Below are positions 52,993 to 63,990 of a stretch of DNA of 64,000 nt, piece after piece. The position numbers were made by a program, and so were the translations under genes. Source of the stretch: Pseudopyrenochaeta lycopersici (lineage: Eukaryota > Ascomycota > Dothideomycetes > Pleosporales > Pseudopyrenochaetaceae); assembly GCA_003313425.1 (NCBI GenBank), contig NHZP01000034.1, positions 124,001-188,000 of the forward strand, written 5' to 3'. How positions within the stretch are numbered: position 1 is the first letter of the stretch; every line of letters begins with the position of its first letter. The notes beneath the pieces were generated by a model. It was given only the letters and a program-made list of their open reading frames with translations. It searched no databases and was not told the origin of the DNA.

Positions 52993-54833
52993 ACGTAAAC
53001 ACGTAGCGAGTCGCGCCCCTAAGCGAGTCTCGCGCCCCATCAACTCTCTCAACCTATCCCACTTCAATCCAGAATATTTCCACAACCAACGATCAGAATG
53101 CCTTCAAACGAGAGTGACATTCAGCTTGCAATCGCGGCAATACAAGTCAATCAAATACAGGGTAATAAACCTGCTGCTAGAATCTTTAACGTCCCCGAAA
53201 CTACGCTGCGCGACCGACGCGCTGGCAAGCCCGCCCGACGCGATTGCGCCCCCAACTCAAAGAAGCTTACTAAGCTAGAAGAGGAGGTAGTTGTTAGATA
53301 TATATTAGATCTAGATTTACGTGGATTTTCGCCTAACCTGGCTACTGTACGTGATATGGCTGATACTTTACTGGGGCTGGTCGGGTTGGACGGGACTGGC
53401 CAAAGAACTTTGTCAGGCGTACAGACAGTCTTAAGACAAGTTTAAATCGAGCATACGACCGGCAAAGAGCCTTGTGTGAGGATCCAGAGGTAATTGGGGC
53501 CTGGTTTACGCGGGTGGAGGAGACAAAGGCCAAGTACGGCATCTTAGATGAGGACGTGTACAACTTTGACGAAGCTGGCTTTATGATGGGCAAGATCACG
53601 ACTCAACTTATCGTAACTAGGTCTGAGAGGAGGGGTAGAGCAAAGACAATCCAGCCAGGCAACCGTGAATGGGTTACGTTAATCCAGGGAATCAACGCAG
53701 CTGGATGGGCAATCCCGCCATTCCTAATCTTCGCAGCCAAGTACCACTTGTCTGCCTGGTACGAGGAAGATGATCTCCCACTTGACTGGGCAGTCGGAGT
53801 TAGTGACAATGGCTGGACAAACAACGACTTAGGGGCTCAGTGGCTAGAGCACTTCAACCGGCATACAAAGACGCGCGTGGTTGGCGCACGTAGGCTGCTT
53901 ATCTTTGACGGCCACGAGAGCCACCACTCAGCCCAATTTGAGGAGATATGTAAAAAGAACAACGTTTACACTCTGTGTTTGCCAGCCTATTCATCTCACT
54001 TAGTCCAGCCTCTTGACGTTGGCTGCTTCGCTCCATTAAAGAAGGCGTACAGCCGTCAGATTGAGGACCTGATCCGAAACCACATCAACCACATCACCAA
54101 ACTCGAGTTTCTACCAGCCTTTCGGGCGGCCTTTGCGCCAGCGTTTACTCCAGCCAATATCCGCTCAGCTTTCCGAGGCGCTGGGTTGTTCCATTGAATC
54201 CAGCTGTTGTATAAGAGAGACTGGACGTACGTCTCCGTACGCCAACACCTGCTGTATTAGAAGAAGCACCCTGGCAAGCCAAAACTCCGAGTAACGTACG
54301 TGAATTTGAAGCTCAATCTACGTTAATACGTGATCGCGTACGCCAGCACAAGAGCTCATCTCCAGCGTCAATTATTGAAGCTGTTAATCAGCTTAGGAAG
54401 GGGGCTGCAATTATGGCGTATGAGCATGAGTTGATGCGCAACCGGATCACCAGCCTTGAACGTGCCAATGAGGCAGCCAACAAGCGTAAACAACGTAAGA
54501 AGAAGCGGATCCAGAAAGGAGGAGTCTTAACAAGGGGAGAGGCAGAGGATTTAATGGCCCAACGTGAGGCGGATCAGCAGATTGCTCGTGAGGAGCGTCG
54601 AGGTGGAGGTATATCAAGTAGCAGTCGCCCAACTCCAGGGCGCTGCAGCAAGTGCAGACAGGCTGGGCATAACGCGCGTACTTGTAAAAAAGATACTCTA
54701 GGTGCAGCTTAATATTTGATTGCGATTTACATTTAATACCTTATTGCGTTGTTGTGTTGTACGCCAATCTAGGTGCAGAGAGTTGATGGGGCGCGCGACT
54801 CGCTTAGGGGCGCGACTCGCTACGTGTTTACGT
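52993..54833 (+). mobile_element. pogo/Fot1-like DNA transposon, full length (element 3)
   Basis: 1841 bp, flanked by TA at 52991-52992 and 54834-54835. Terminal repeats of about 53 bp start ACGTAAACACGTAGCGAGTC. AGCGAGTCGCGC occurs at 53005 and, with one change, 53022 (17-bp spacing). Its length is within 2 bp of element 1, but the ends are a different family. Confidence 0.93.
53098..54712 (+). pseudogene. pogo/Fot1-like transposase with two frameshifts and one stop
   Basis: ATG 53098 opens NESDIQLAIAAIQVNQ and a Psq helix-turn-helix (PAARIFNVPETTLRDRR). A frameshift at about 53370 leads into WPKNFVRRTDSL (CENP-B-type). The DDE domain (53472-54190) has YNFDEAGFMMG, VSDNGWTNNDLG, LLIFDGHESHHS and LVQPLDVGCFAPLK. 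A second frameshift at about 54181 and a TAA just after it precede the C-terminal region, with a basic helix (KRKQRKKKRIQK) and a zinc knuckle (CSKCRQAGHNARTC) ending at 54712. The catalytic core itself is intact. Confidence 0.9.
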
Positions 54834-55057
54834 TAGCAAGGGTGGAAACCAAGAGATTTCAAGGGTGCAGCTCAAAAAATAGAGAAGCGAGTTTCTAAAA
54901 TTGGCACCAGATCCGGGATCCACAGTGGGAACCAGAACGGGCCCCATTAAATCAGAGACAGCGCCCCCACATTGAGCCCTTCGCTAAACAATGTGGTAAC
55001 TACAGTTGAAAGGGCCTTGAAAATCAGTGGGTAATTCCTCGAAAAAGGGCGATCTTT

Positions 55058-56162
55058 TCACCAATATGCATATTCAACCAGTAATATACAGAAAACCCAG
55101 AAACCATTAGTGTATAACACTCCTGTTCTCCTCCTTGCACCATCCGACGTGTTGTTGCCTGTGCCCGCCACGGTCTTTTTCGAGAAGCCGATCGTGGGTA
55201 TCCATTCAGGCTCGGATTCACCAAATGCAAGATCATCCGATCGCGCAGTGTCAAGTTGGCCGAGAAACTCGATTGAGATCTCTCCTCCTAGTTCTGATAA
55301 AGGCTGAAACGTAGGATCTGCGTTTGCATGGAAAAAGCCACTGATAATAAAAGACGCCGATTGATTATTGAACCGTCCAGAAAGTATTGGATTCGATACG
55401 TTGAGCAAGTCATACGTATAGCGACCAAAATGTTCCTCATACAATAGTTCTGCTCCCCACCAAGATTCACTCGAGTTCGTACATTGACTCATGTTAAATT
55501 CGAAGACGTTTCTGCCCTTGTCGGCTGACCCAGCGATGGAGTAAGAGGCGTCGGACAAATAAGTCGTCGTTAAATTCCATTTAGGGGAGCTGGCTGAGTC
55601 GGGGTAGTCATATCCTTTCATTTTTGGTCTACAAATATACATTCAGTGAGTGCGAATCAGGCCTAGAGCGCTAGAAGCGAACATACCTCATTGATTCCAG
55701 CTGAAAGATCAAATCGTTTGTTTGACTTGAAAAGGGGTCTTTGTTGTGTCCAGTTGGCGTAAGGTTGAAGTTTTCGGGCCATGATTTGGCTAGGAGCATT
55801 ATGGGATTGGCTCCTTTGTCATAATCATTCGGTTTAACAATAGCGATGAGGGAATCGAAAGACAAGTTAATGTCGCGATCTCGGAAACGCGTACACACTG
55901 TATTGTTCCCCCTAGTACTCCAATCCCTTGGAGACAGGCGGAAACTAGTGGTGCCATTGTAATATCTCTCAACGGTATCAGAATACATCCAAGTTTCGAT
56001 TCATACTGTATACACTCACGACCCGGTATATTGGTAAAGATAATAAGCAAGGTCGGTAACATTTTGTGGACGCCAATTTAGTTTTGGATCTGGATCATAA
56101 GACACATCTTCCTCTCCTAGTACCACGGCGACCAACAATAGGGTCCCTATAAAGTAGAACAT
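55058..56162 (-). CDS. Secreted glycoprotein, possibly GPI-anchored
   Basis: I start at the ATG at 56162-56160 because it gives a clean signal peptide (MFYFIGTLLLVAVVLG, cleavage about residue 17); an upstream in-frame ATG would bury it. Two introns are inferred. One is at about 56020-55968, giving YTGS then YYNGTTSF. The other is at about 55675-55632, giving LESM then PKMKGYDYP. The mature part is rich in N-glycosylation sites (NVT, NGT, NNT, NLS, NLT, NMS, NVS, NQS). The end (TGVLYTNGFWVFCILLVEYAYW) is hydrophobic after a GNNTSDG linker, compatible with a GPI signal or a membrane anchor. No known family is recognised. About 350 residues, no stops seen. Confidence 0.65.
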
Positions 56163-56841
56163 GCGGTGTGTTAATTTTGCAGGAAGCAAATGTTTTACAA
56201 GATGCTGTGTGGTTTCCTCTTTGATCAAGGTCAAGAGCTGGGATTATAAAGCACTCCACACCACGTGCCCAACCCCGTCAGGGGTGGTCCAAAGGTGCCT
56301 GCGACACGAACTCTTCTGCCAGAAGCCAAGAGATGCTAAGAAAACCAACCTCAGATCCTTCAAAAGCGAAGCCTCGTCGGTCTCCACAATACTTCGTATA
56401 ACTCCGTATTTGCAATCATGTGCTCGAATTTAGATCGCAGCCTTGCCGTTTCTAAAACACTAGCATTAAATAATAGAACTAGCTAACTTTAACAGTGCTA
56501 GTTCATGTATACTGGCTTGGCAAAGGTGGCTAGGCGAAAATTTGAGACAGTACTGCAGGTTAAAAAAGTGTCAGATAACATGCGTTATCTGGCGTGATAG
56601 GATTATAACTGAACGAGATAATCGATTGGGCGGTCAAAAAATATGATTATTGTATGTGTGTTCTTTGCTATTTTCCTTTTTTTATGTAGTGCGTGTGTGC
56701 CAAGTGGTTACACCCGAGCTTTGTACTACAATGCAGTATCGCGTACCCCCGCTGCTGTGCTGTAGATCTAACAGCATACTTTTTCCGGGCACGCACCTTG
56801 TATCTGACAAAAAGGTTCAACTCTGCAGGTGCACTCACACA
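56163..56841. other. Intergenic; possible LTR start at about 56571
   Basis: TGTCAGATAACATGCG at about 56571 resembles the start of the TGTCAGAT LTR family, but no matching end was found. Confidence 0.3.
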
Positions 56842-56960
56842 TTGCTAGAAGCTCGAGTAGCCAAACTCGAGCAGGCGAATACGGCTGCATCTGAGCGCAA
56901 GAAGCGTAAAAAGAAGCGGATCCAGCAGGAAGGGACCCTAATCCAAGAAAGAGGCAGATG
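56842..56960 (+). pseudogene. pogo transposase C-terminal scrap
   Basis: The peptide LLEARVAKLEQANTAASERKKRKKKRIQQEG matches the coiled-coil plus basic region before the knuckle in element 3 (RANEAANKRKQRKKKRIQKGG). The knuckle is not recognisable here. Confidence 0.6.
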
Positions 56961-57882
56961 TGTGAGTTGCTCAATTCGAATCCTTCCCCATAGTGCTCTG
57001 CCAATAGGGTGTTCCGTAGGAATTGTTGAGGTTCAAACGAAGTACGTAAAATTTTAAGTTGCGAAGCCTTATCTCAACCAATCACTTTCTCCTCTGGAGA
57101 CCTCTTGTCCCATTACAGGCTAGTGTCTGCAAGAAATTACCATGGACAATATAAATGCAACATTTGGCAATCATGTGCCCATTACTTGGCATCCTATCAC
57201 TGAAAGCTTTCCTAAGGTATTACGGTAATCTGCGCCATTTTAGGTGGATCTTCGCTATCATGGGCGCTGGAATGAGTCGTGGCTCATCGCGCCCAAATTA
57301 TCCTTCCAAGGGTTTGCAGCCAGGCAAGTTCAAGTTGCCGCATTGACCGTCATAATAAATTAGACATCCCACTCAACAGTCTGTGGAACCCCCATCACAA
57401 ACCTTTTGGCACCACATGCCAAAAGCCTACTACAACATTTACAACCCGCTTTGGCCCCGTCCGATTGTCGCACACTAGATATCGGTAGAGGTGTTGCGAT
57501 GCAATTCGGAAGCATGATGGCGAACCCAAACTTCGTGGCACCGAATCGTCGCTAGATGTTGCAATAGGATCGAGTGTAATATTGTCTTAGCTAGTAACAT
57601 CTGTAATTTCATCTTCCTTTCCAGGCTCCCAGCCCGAGAGTAATTTGGTAATACGATTGGTTAAAAAGAGGACAGCGGCAGGCTATTGATGCCCATTGAC
57701 CACATCATGCCTCCAACACGCAACGTCACAGGCCGAACTTTCGCAGCGGATAATGTCCTTCCCAAGGGCGTTGGCATAATGCCCTATCCTCCATATGTTC
57801 CAAAGTCGATCTCTTGTACCCTGCCACGGAAAGTCATTTGCGCATGCAGGCGCACCACCAAGAGCGTCGATTGTGAGTCGCA
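56961..57882. other. Intergenic; no gene recognised
   Basis: ORFs of 60-73 codons without domains. No supported feature. Confidence 0.35.
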
Positions 57883-58137
57883 ATGCGAGCTCTGGGGAAA
57901 CTTCTAACAGCTGTAGTGAAATATTTAGACAAGGATGCGATTATGTTACAGGAACAAATTCGCCAGGCTGAACATGAGCACATGAAGTGTCTTGACATTT
58001 TGGAAGAAGTAAGCCGTAAGGCGGTGGAGGCCTGGGCACGGATGGAACAACTACGCGAGCAGAAAGCGTTGGTGGAACGTCGTAGGGCGGTGGCCTCTAG
58101 TGAGCGAGCGAGGCCGGATCTCGAACAGCGGGAATGA
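57883..58137 (+). CDS. Small coiled-coil ORF, status uncertain
   Basis: 84 codons, strongly helical and charged (HEHMKCLDILEEVSRKAVEAW, then REQKALVERRRAVASSE). It could be the tail of a longer gene or of a transposon gene. No start context, intron or homologue is recognised. Confidence 0.3.
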   Translation: MRALGKLLTAVVKYLDKDAIMLQEQIRQAEHEHMKCLDILEEVSRKAVEAWARMEQLREQKALVERRRAVASSERARPDLEQRE

Positions 58138-58620
58138 CATGATCGTTGCGCATGGTGAAGCTAGACATTGTGGGCAAACGGAACGTTTTTGAACTGGAAT
58201 AAATCAATACTCCACTATAATTAATAGTGGCTTCCTATGGAATATGATAGCTCACACATGATGTAGTGACCCGTCTCTGTAGCAAAGTCCAAAACTTGAG
58301 CTCTTGAGAGAATGCAGCTCTAGCAAAAAGTGTAACGTCATGCCATGGGTGCCGAGAAGCTGTTGGTATATAAACCGCCATACACTATGACCAGGGCATG
58401 GATTCATGTTTTTGGGGTCTTGTGATCAATTTACAATAGAAGCCTGGCGTGACGAGAAATTCCAGAGGTACTTCCACTTTGCACGTCCCACATTCTATCA
58501 GAACATCGGGTACAGTGATGCACAGATGCTCGTTGCCTGCAGCAGGTGAGCCCTTCTGAACTGAGCACTCGTTCGAGACCTTCTGCATCGTCAGTCTTAA
58601 AGCCTAAGTAGTGGTATAGG
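58138..58620. other. Unassigned region before the copia fragment
   Basis: Overlapping minus-strand ORFs (58385-58649) include a protein-like stretch (TVPDVLIECGTCKVEVPLEF) that I cannot identify. Confidence 0.3.
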
Positions 58621-58651
58621 AGCGGGCGCAGGGATTGATACAGACACACAG

Positions 58652-58918
58652 GTGGTCACAGGATTTGCACTTGCGAGCGCGCCTGAGCCAGTAACCATAC
58701 TCGGAGACAATCGAGGGCCCCTGGCCCTGGCAAAGAACCCGATGTATCATGCGAGAACGAAGCACGTGGACATTCGGTACCACTTTGTACGAGAGAAGGT
58801 GGAGGAGCAGCTGGTTAGGATGGAATGGATCGCAGGCGAGTTGAACCCAGCGGATGGACTCACGAAGCCATTGAGCAAGACGAAATTCGAGTCCTTTCGG
58901 CGAATGGTTGGCTTGTAA
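58652..58918 (+). pseudogene. Ty1/copia RNase H C-terminus
   Basis: The peptide contains VTILGDNRGPLALAKNP, then ARTKHVDIRYHFVREKVEE and WIAGELNPADGLTKPLSKTK. This is the end of copia-type RNase H, with the aspartate of GDN and the histidine of KHIDIRYHF-type blocks. It is followed after 84 bp by a purine tract and an LTR, so it is the 3' end of a copia element. The rest of pol is not in the window. Confidence 0.85.
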
Positions 58919-59002
58919 GGATTGATGAGTAGGGCAACGTCTCTGGAGCATGAACGACGTGTGCGTGCCTAGCGGCAATTGATGGGGAGCACTGCCCTCA
59001 TC

Positions 59003-59135
59003 GAGGGGGAGTGTCAAGATGGGCGATGAAGGCAGTGGTCATGTGACCTTGTCTACATGACTAATTAGCGTCATTACTTAGTCTCAGGCCCAGCTTGATT
59101 AATGAGATAACTCTTACATCCCCAAGTTTTTGACA
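59003..59135 (+). repeat. Polypurine tract and 3' LTR (124 bp) of the copia element
   Basis: GAGGGGGAG (59003-59011) directly precedes TGTCAAGATGGGCGATGAAG. The LTR closes at TTTTTGACA (59135), giving TGTCAA/TTGACA inverted ends. No 5' LTR is in the window. Confidence 0.75.
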
Positions 59136-59187
59136 TAATTTTGGATCAATACTTGCTGCACCAACAAGGTAAACAAAATTGAGTCTT

Positions 59188-59250
59188 TCGCAGGCGATCA
59201 ACTCCATGTTCCGCCGGTACCGCGACGCCACTCGATGCTACGTCTAACTA
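59188..59250 (+). pseudogene. HET-domain scrap
   Basis: AINSMFRRYRDATRCYV followed by a stop and LS matches the second conserved block of the HET relic at 6238-6880 (AINSMFRWYQRASRCYVYLS). No other HET block is present nearby. Confidence 0.6.
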
Positions 59251-59323
59251 TCTGTCAAAACGTAAAGGACAAGCGAGCGGGCCACCTCAACAACTTTTTG
59301 CAACGCGTCAACTTCTATCAATT

Positions 59324-59760
59324 ATGGCTCCACCAATTCAACCTCAACCAGCTTCTCGTGAGGCTAATACAAACCTCGTAATCTTAGCTCTTAATTCAGA
59401 CTAAATTTAGACTAAAAGAGTTGCTGCACAGACGTTCGAAGTCTCTCGAACCGCACTTCAGCGCCGACGCGCTGGCGTACCTACCTAACGCGATTGCCAG
59501 CCCAACTCGAAGAAACTTACTAAGCTAGAAGAAGATGTGGTTGTTAGACATATACTAGACTTGGATCGACGTAGATTTCCGCCAACGCTACTAGCTGTAC
59601 GTGTTATAGCTGATAAGCTGCTACCAGCGCGTGGTGGAGGTCATGTTGGGCAGAAGTAGCCATCTAACTTTGTCAAGCGTACAGACAGTCTTAAGACACA
59701 GTTCAGTTAACCTTACAATAGACAGAGAGCTCTATGCGAGGATTTAAGAGTAAGATAAAG
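59324..59760 (+). pseudogene. pogo transposase N-terminal relic related to element 3
   Basis: ATG 59324, then stops and QTFEVSRTALQRRRAG (Psq helix-turn-helix), PNSKKLTKLEEDVVVRHILD, VKRTDSLKTQ and RQRALCEDLR. The middle blocks are nearly the same as in the 53098 transposase. It stops before the DDE domain. Confidence 0.75.
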
Positions 59761-59798
59761 TAGTCGCAAATCGTTACGCGAATCTCTGATCGGAACTT

Positions 59799-60242
59799 TT
59801 GCTGAGAACGAAAGTCCGGTCTGCTATGTACGTGATCAAACTGTTGTCAGCATGCAGATCGTCTATCGCTGGCATGTGGAAAGGCGAAGGCAGCGGTGCT
59901 CTCGACTGGACAGGTTTCCATGCGTATGTCATACACTGTGTCTTGAAATACCCCTACACTTATGGTAATAATGTTCCTAGGTTTTGGTATACCGGAATAC
60001 CAGTAGACGATGATAAGGGTGGATGTGTGCAACTTGAGATTATCAAGTCGGCGGTGCGTAGACATGCTAGCAAGTTTTTCAATGCACCTGTCAAAGACAT
60101 CAAGTGTAGTCATTCGAGCGATGTGAGGGGTAACGACAGGCTCACACTCGTACTGCGATGTGTTTGGAACATCTCTGATAGCGTGTCGGATGCGACTAAT
60201 ATGGACAGAGCGGCCACAGTCGTACCTTTGATATCACAGTAG
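59799..60242 (+). CDS. Hypothetical ORF, 147 codons
   Basis: Open frame with no recognised domain, immediately after the pogo relic. A shorter minus-strand ORF overlaps it. The composition is protein-like but coding status is uncertain. Confidence 0.3.
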   Translation: MLRTKVRSAMYVIKLLSACRSSIAGMWKGEGSGALDWTGFHAYVIHCVLKYPYTYGNNVPRFWYTGIPVDDDKGGCVQLEIIKSAVRRHASKFFNAPVKDIKCSHSSDVRGNDRLTLVLRCVWNISDSVSDATNMDRAATVVPLISQ

Positions 60243-60629
60243 TGAGCTCTTCGAAGGCTGGACTAACGTAATGGCGCTCACCTGCTCACCAACGTGCCAT
60301 CTTTGGCCGAACACATGCTATTTTGGGATGAGGGCAGGCGCGGAAGCGGAAGCGGGAAGTGGGAGATCAAGATCCAGGAACAGGATCCCTGTGGAAATTT
60401 ATCAATCATTAAACGCACTCTGAGGCTCGGCTATGTCGTAGGAGCGGATTGAGACTTCGAAAAGGACCCCATCTCCCATCCTATCGTTCGAGTACAGTAT
60501 AGTTCTCCCTATTTTCGTTGGATCCCGATGAGCAGTCTGTCAAGCAACCCAAGACCCAACTTTAATTACATTGATCATTTGAACCACAATACCTCCATGC
60601 GATAGCAACACTACAGAGCGAAGCTTGTA

Positions 60630-61142
60630 ATGAAATATACGTCACACTATATGCGTCCTGCACAGCAGCATTGTAACGAGAACTCGTCTACGGCTCCCGC
60701 AACCAACAGTCTTGTCGAACTGCAAACTACAACCCCAGAACGAGTAATCATACCCGCTGCAGATGAACTGGCTACTCGTACTACCACAATTGCCCGACAG
60801 CTCCTAGATAGCCAGTCACAGCATCAAAATCAACTAATAGGCTCGTCTGCTGAGTGGTGTTTAGGATGCGGTGAGACATGGAAGCGTCCTCTACCGAAGC
60901 TGGAGGCAGGCCGCCGAGATTTGCCCGCAAGAGATGGAAATGAGTTCGGGAGACTGAGTATGGACCTCATCAACCAGCTGCGACAGCACACTAAGAAAGC
61001 GGATGCTGCGTATGAGCGGTGGAAGTGGTTGCACAGTCATTGTGTCCCACCGCCAAACATCCTCCCACCCAGTCCAGCCCCTACGGAACCACGAGACAGC
61101 TTCTACGGAAAGAGTGTAGATAGTGCCTCAAAGGAATGGTAG
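60630..61142 (+). CDS. Hypothetical ORF, 170 codons
   Basis: Intronless open frame with a polar N-terminus, a CLGCGETW motif near residue 78, a helical part (RLSMDLINQLRQHTKKADAAY) and a proline-rich end (PPPNILPPSPAPTEP). No family recognised and no signal peptide. Confidence 0.4.
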   Translation: MKYTSHYMRPAQQHCNENSSTAPATNSLVELQTTTPERVIIPAADELATRTTTIARQLLDSQSQHQNQLIGSSAEWCLGCGETWKRPLPKLEAGRRDLPARDGNEFGRLSMDLINQLRQHTKKADAAYERWKWLHSHCVPPPNILPPSPAPTEPRDSFYGKSVDSASKEW

Positions 61143-63334
61143 ATGTTCAGAGAGCGTGCCCATAAAGCACAAATCTAAGAATTTGCATGAGGACGGAGAG
61201 CAATCGGTATTAAAGCTACGAACGATCATTCCCTACAGCCCAAAAAAAGCTAAATAGCTCGATGGAGTCGGTCTTTTATTATCCCATTTGATCCGTATCC
61301 TTCATAACTTCGCCCGCGGCATCTGGTTTCGCTTCACCGATAATTGTATCATAAAAAATAGTGCTAATCTCATTTATTCTTATTTTATCGAGTTTCTGTC
61401 CAGTTCATGTATTAGATGGAGTACACATCTAGCCGTATCACACAGCGCAGCACATTTCCATGGATCTTTCCCCCCCATTCTATGCATTCGTTCAGAGTCG
61501 CGATCCCATTTCGGTGTTCCGATACCAAACTTTAATTTTGCCTTGACAAATGAACTCTAAATTAGACAAACAGTGAGACGGCCAAACCTTTATTGATGTA
61601 TAATTGTGCTCATGCGCTTGTTTCGATGCTGAAAAGAGTTCATCATCTGGCGAGGCAGGGAGAAAAGCAGCCTGAAACTCGCGAACTCATGTTTTAAAAC
61701 GAGCAACTTCAAAATCACGATCTGGTCATTGTATGTCGCAAGGATCTCCCAGTCACTGACTGTTGTTGCTACTTCTACCTGAGCAGAAGATATGCTCGAC
61801 TCCGAAGAATGCACGCTCTAGCCGAATAGGCCGCCTCTTGCATTGGACCCTAAGAGCAAAGGACGTACATCACGCCATCACGTTCGGACGTGTTCGAGCC
61901 TGCCAATCACGCAACCTCTTCTTACAAACGAAGCTCGCGATGGGCGTCTGATGCTGTTTGAGGTTGTAATAGTGGTCGCCTTTGCACTGTGGTTGTTTTT
62001 GCACTTACAAGGATGCGCATGCACGCACAATCTGGAAATGCTGGAATGTGTTGCAAAGGTTGGCAACAGTGGGTAACATTTTGACGATAGATCCTTAGAC
62101 GAAGTAACTGCAGTACCGAGTCCTCTCACGCTTTGCGATTGATATCCTATCTATCCCAGCAGCAGTAGCTGATTGCGAGAGGCCCGTCAGCGAGCTCGGA
62201 GATCTCCTTTAGAGTTCGACGATTACGCATGCAGCCTGGTCTTATGAGCGCCTGTTGCTTTATCGTCGGAGTAGCAGTGGGCGCTGCTTCTGAAGTGCTG
62301 GCTAGTCGTTGGACGTCTTGAGCGGGGGTTGCTTAAGTTACCTCATCGTGCATGAATTATTGCCACACTTAGTGGCGCTTCCAGGTGGTGCTTCTCAACA
62401 GATTCTTGATTAATAAAAAGCTTAGCAATCAATCGAATATCCATGGATCTCCATGGAGACCTCCATTTTGATTCATAATCTCCATGGAGGTTATGTTTTG
62501 AGATGAAGACTTCCATAGAATCAATGGCATTCTCTGTGCATGATACCCTATATGCATCACGTGAGCGATGGCGGAGACGACAACAGAGCCTAACTTACAA
62601 TATATGTGGAGTTGTTGCAAACCGACTACGCCCCGGTTTATGATGGAGATCCGACAGAACAGGTGGAGGCCAACTGTGCGAATGGGCTAAACTGTTCAAT
62701 TAAGATGCTGAGCACATGACGCTTATATTTAGGGTTCCTTGTCTGTTGACGCCCGCGAAGAACTGTGGCGCAGCTGCGTTTGGGGCTTGGGTATGCGCGG
62801 CTGGAAGTGGTGTGCGCCTTGCGAATCACGGTGAAAAACGTTTGGAGGCTTGCTGCACAAAACGTCCGTTGCCACTTCAGGCCAACGACCTTTCTTCACA
62901 GTGTTATGCGTTATTAAGCCCAGGCAATGGATAGAATGCCAAGCCCAATTATGAAATCCTTCAAGTCAAGGGCGTATTTAGAGCCTGTCGCGGTGCACGA
63001 ACTGTGTATTCCGGTCGTTCGCTGCAGTGGATAGTGTACCTGTGACAGATTGCCGTTGTAGGGCCGCTTCCGAGCGTCCGCCGAGTTCTAGAGGGAATAT
63101 GGCAGAGCATGTGGTCGACTCACAAGCATAGACGTGTTATCCTCGCGAGTGGCTTAAAAGGTTCCATGCGAGTGCTAGAGCTAGGTCCACCCGCCGATTT
63201 GAGTCTGCTGACGCTGCCGGAATTCAAACTGTAGCGGTGCTTGGTGATGTCGCGTATTTAAAACAGATATTAATATCAATGAAAGGAAGACTGCAGCAGA
63301 TGCGCACACTGAACAATCCCACTCCTCTCATACC
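61143..63334. other. No supported gene
   Basis: About 2.2 kb with only short ORFs on both strands. A CCATGGAG/CTCCATGG-rich palindromic stretch lies at about 62440-62490, similar in motif to the CCTCCAT-rich ends of hAT element 1, but no element could be delimited. Confidence 0.35.
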
Positions 63335-63990
63335 ATGGGGCAACGATTGCATGCAACTCTGCACTTTAGTAACGCCTTCCACGAGCACGATGACGAAATC
63401 CCGATATTCTTAAAAAGCAGAGGCGTCAGAGGCTTCGTGCGTGTTCAGGGAGACTCTCGTCCGCAATTCGACTTAATAAAGCTCGTTCTGGAAGGTAAGA
63501 TCTAGAAGAGTACATTCCTATATCATTGTCCGCGAGGCTGATGGCAAGTAGGAACGTTAATGAATGCTATTACGAATCACTCCTTCAAATCCCGCATTCC
63601 GTTGGATTTAACCATCAGAGAGAATGCAAGTAGAATCGTCTACTTGTTTCATTTTCCCACTAATAAATCCAGGTACTCAGGGTCACAGATGTCCTAGATT
63701 TTGCCAGTGGCGCACCCGACACCCTTGCCAGAGATTCCTGGATCTTTCCTGTCAACTTTCAATTCAGAGAAACTCTAGGAAGGGACATCTCCCAAGACTC
63801 TGGGTTACAGCCACTCCACGACAGCCTCCCATCTTCGGTCGCTGTAACATCTTACAGCAACATGGATCACGACCAGCTTACCTGATAGGAGGGTCACACA
63901 TCAGATACGTCGTAAAAGCCTGGATTCTCTGTGGTCGATTCGTTCATGGGACAGTTGCGAGGGATATCCAGATCTATGGCTGTGTGGATT
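63335..63990 (+). pseudogene. Arrestin-like protein relic (tentative)
   Basis: ATG 63335 opens a peptide with SRGVRGFVRVQGDSRPQFDLI followed by KLVLEG, which looks like the first strands of a fungal arrestin-N domain, then a possible GTAAG donor. After a region with stops, DSWIFPVNFQF and LPSSVAVTSYSN (63720-63860), and in another frame HIRYVVKAWILCGRFVHGT, fit later strands. The window ends before the domain would. The assignment rests on pattern only. Confidence 0.4.

Noticed and set aside
62440..62490. A second hAT end based on CCTCCATGG motifs
   Set aside because: No CAGTG-type terminus, no partner end and no 8-bp duplication could be found.
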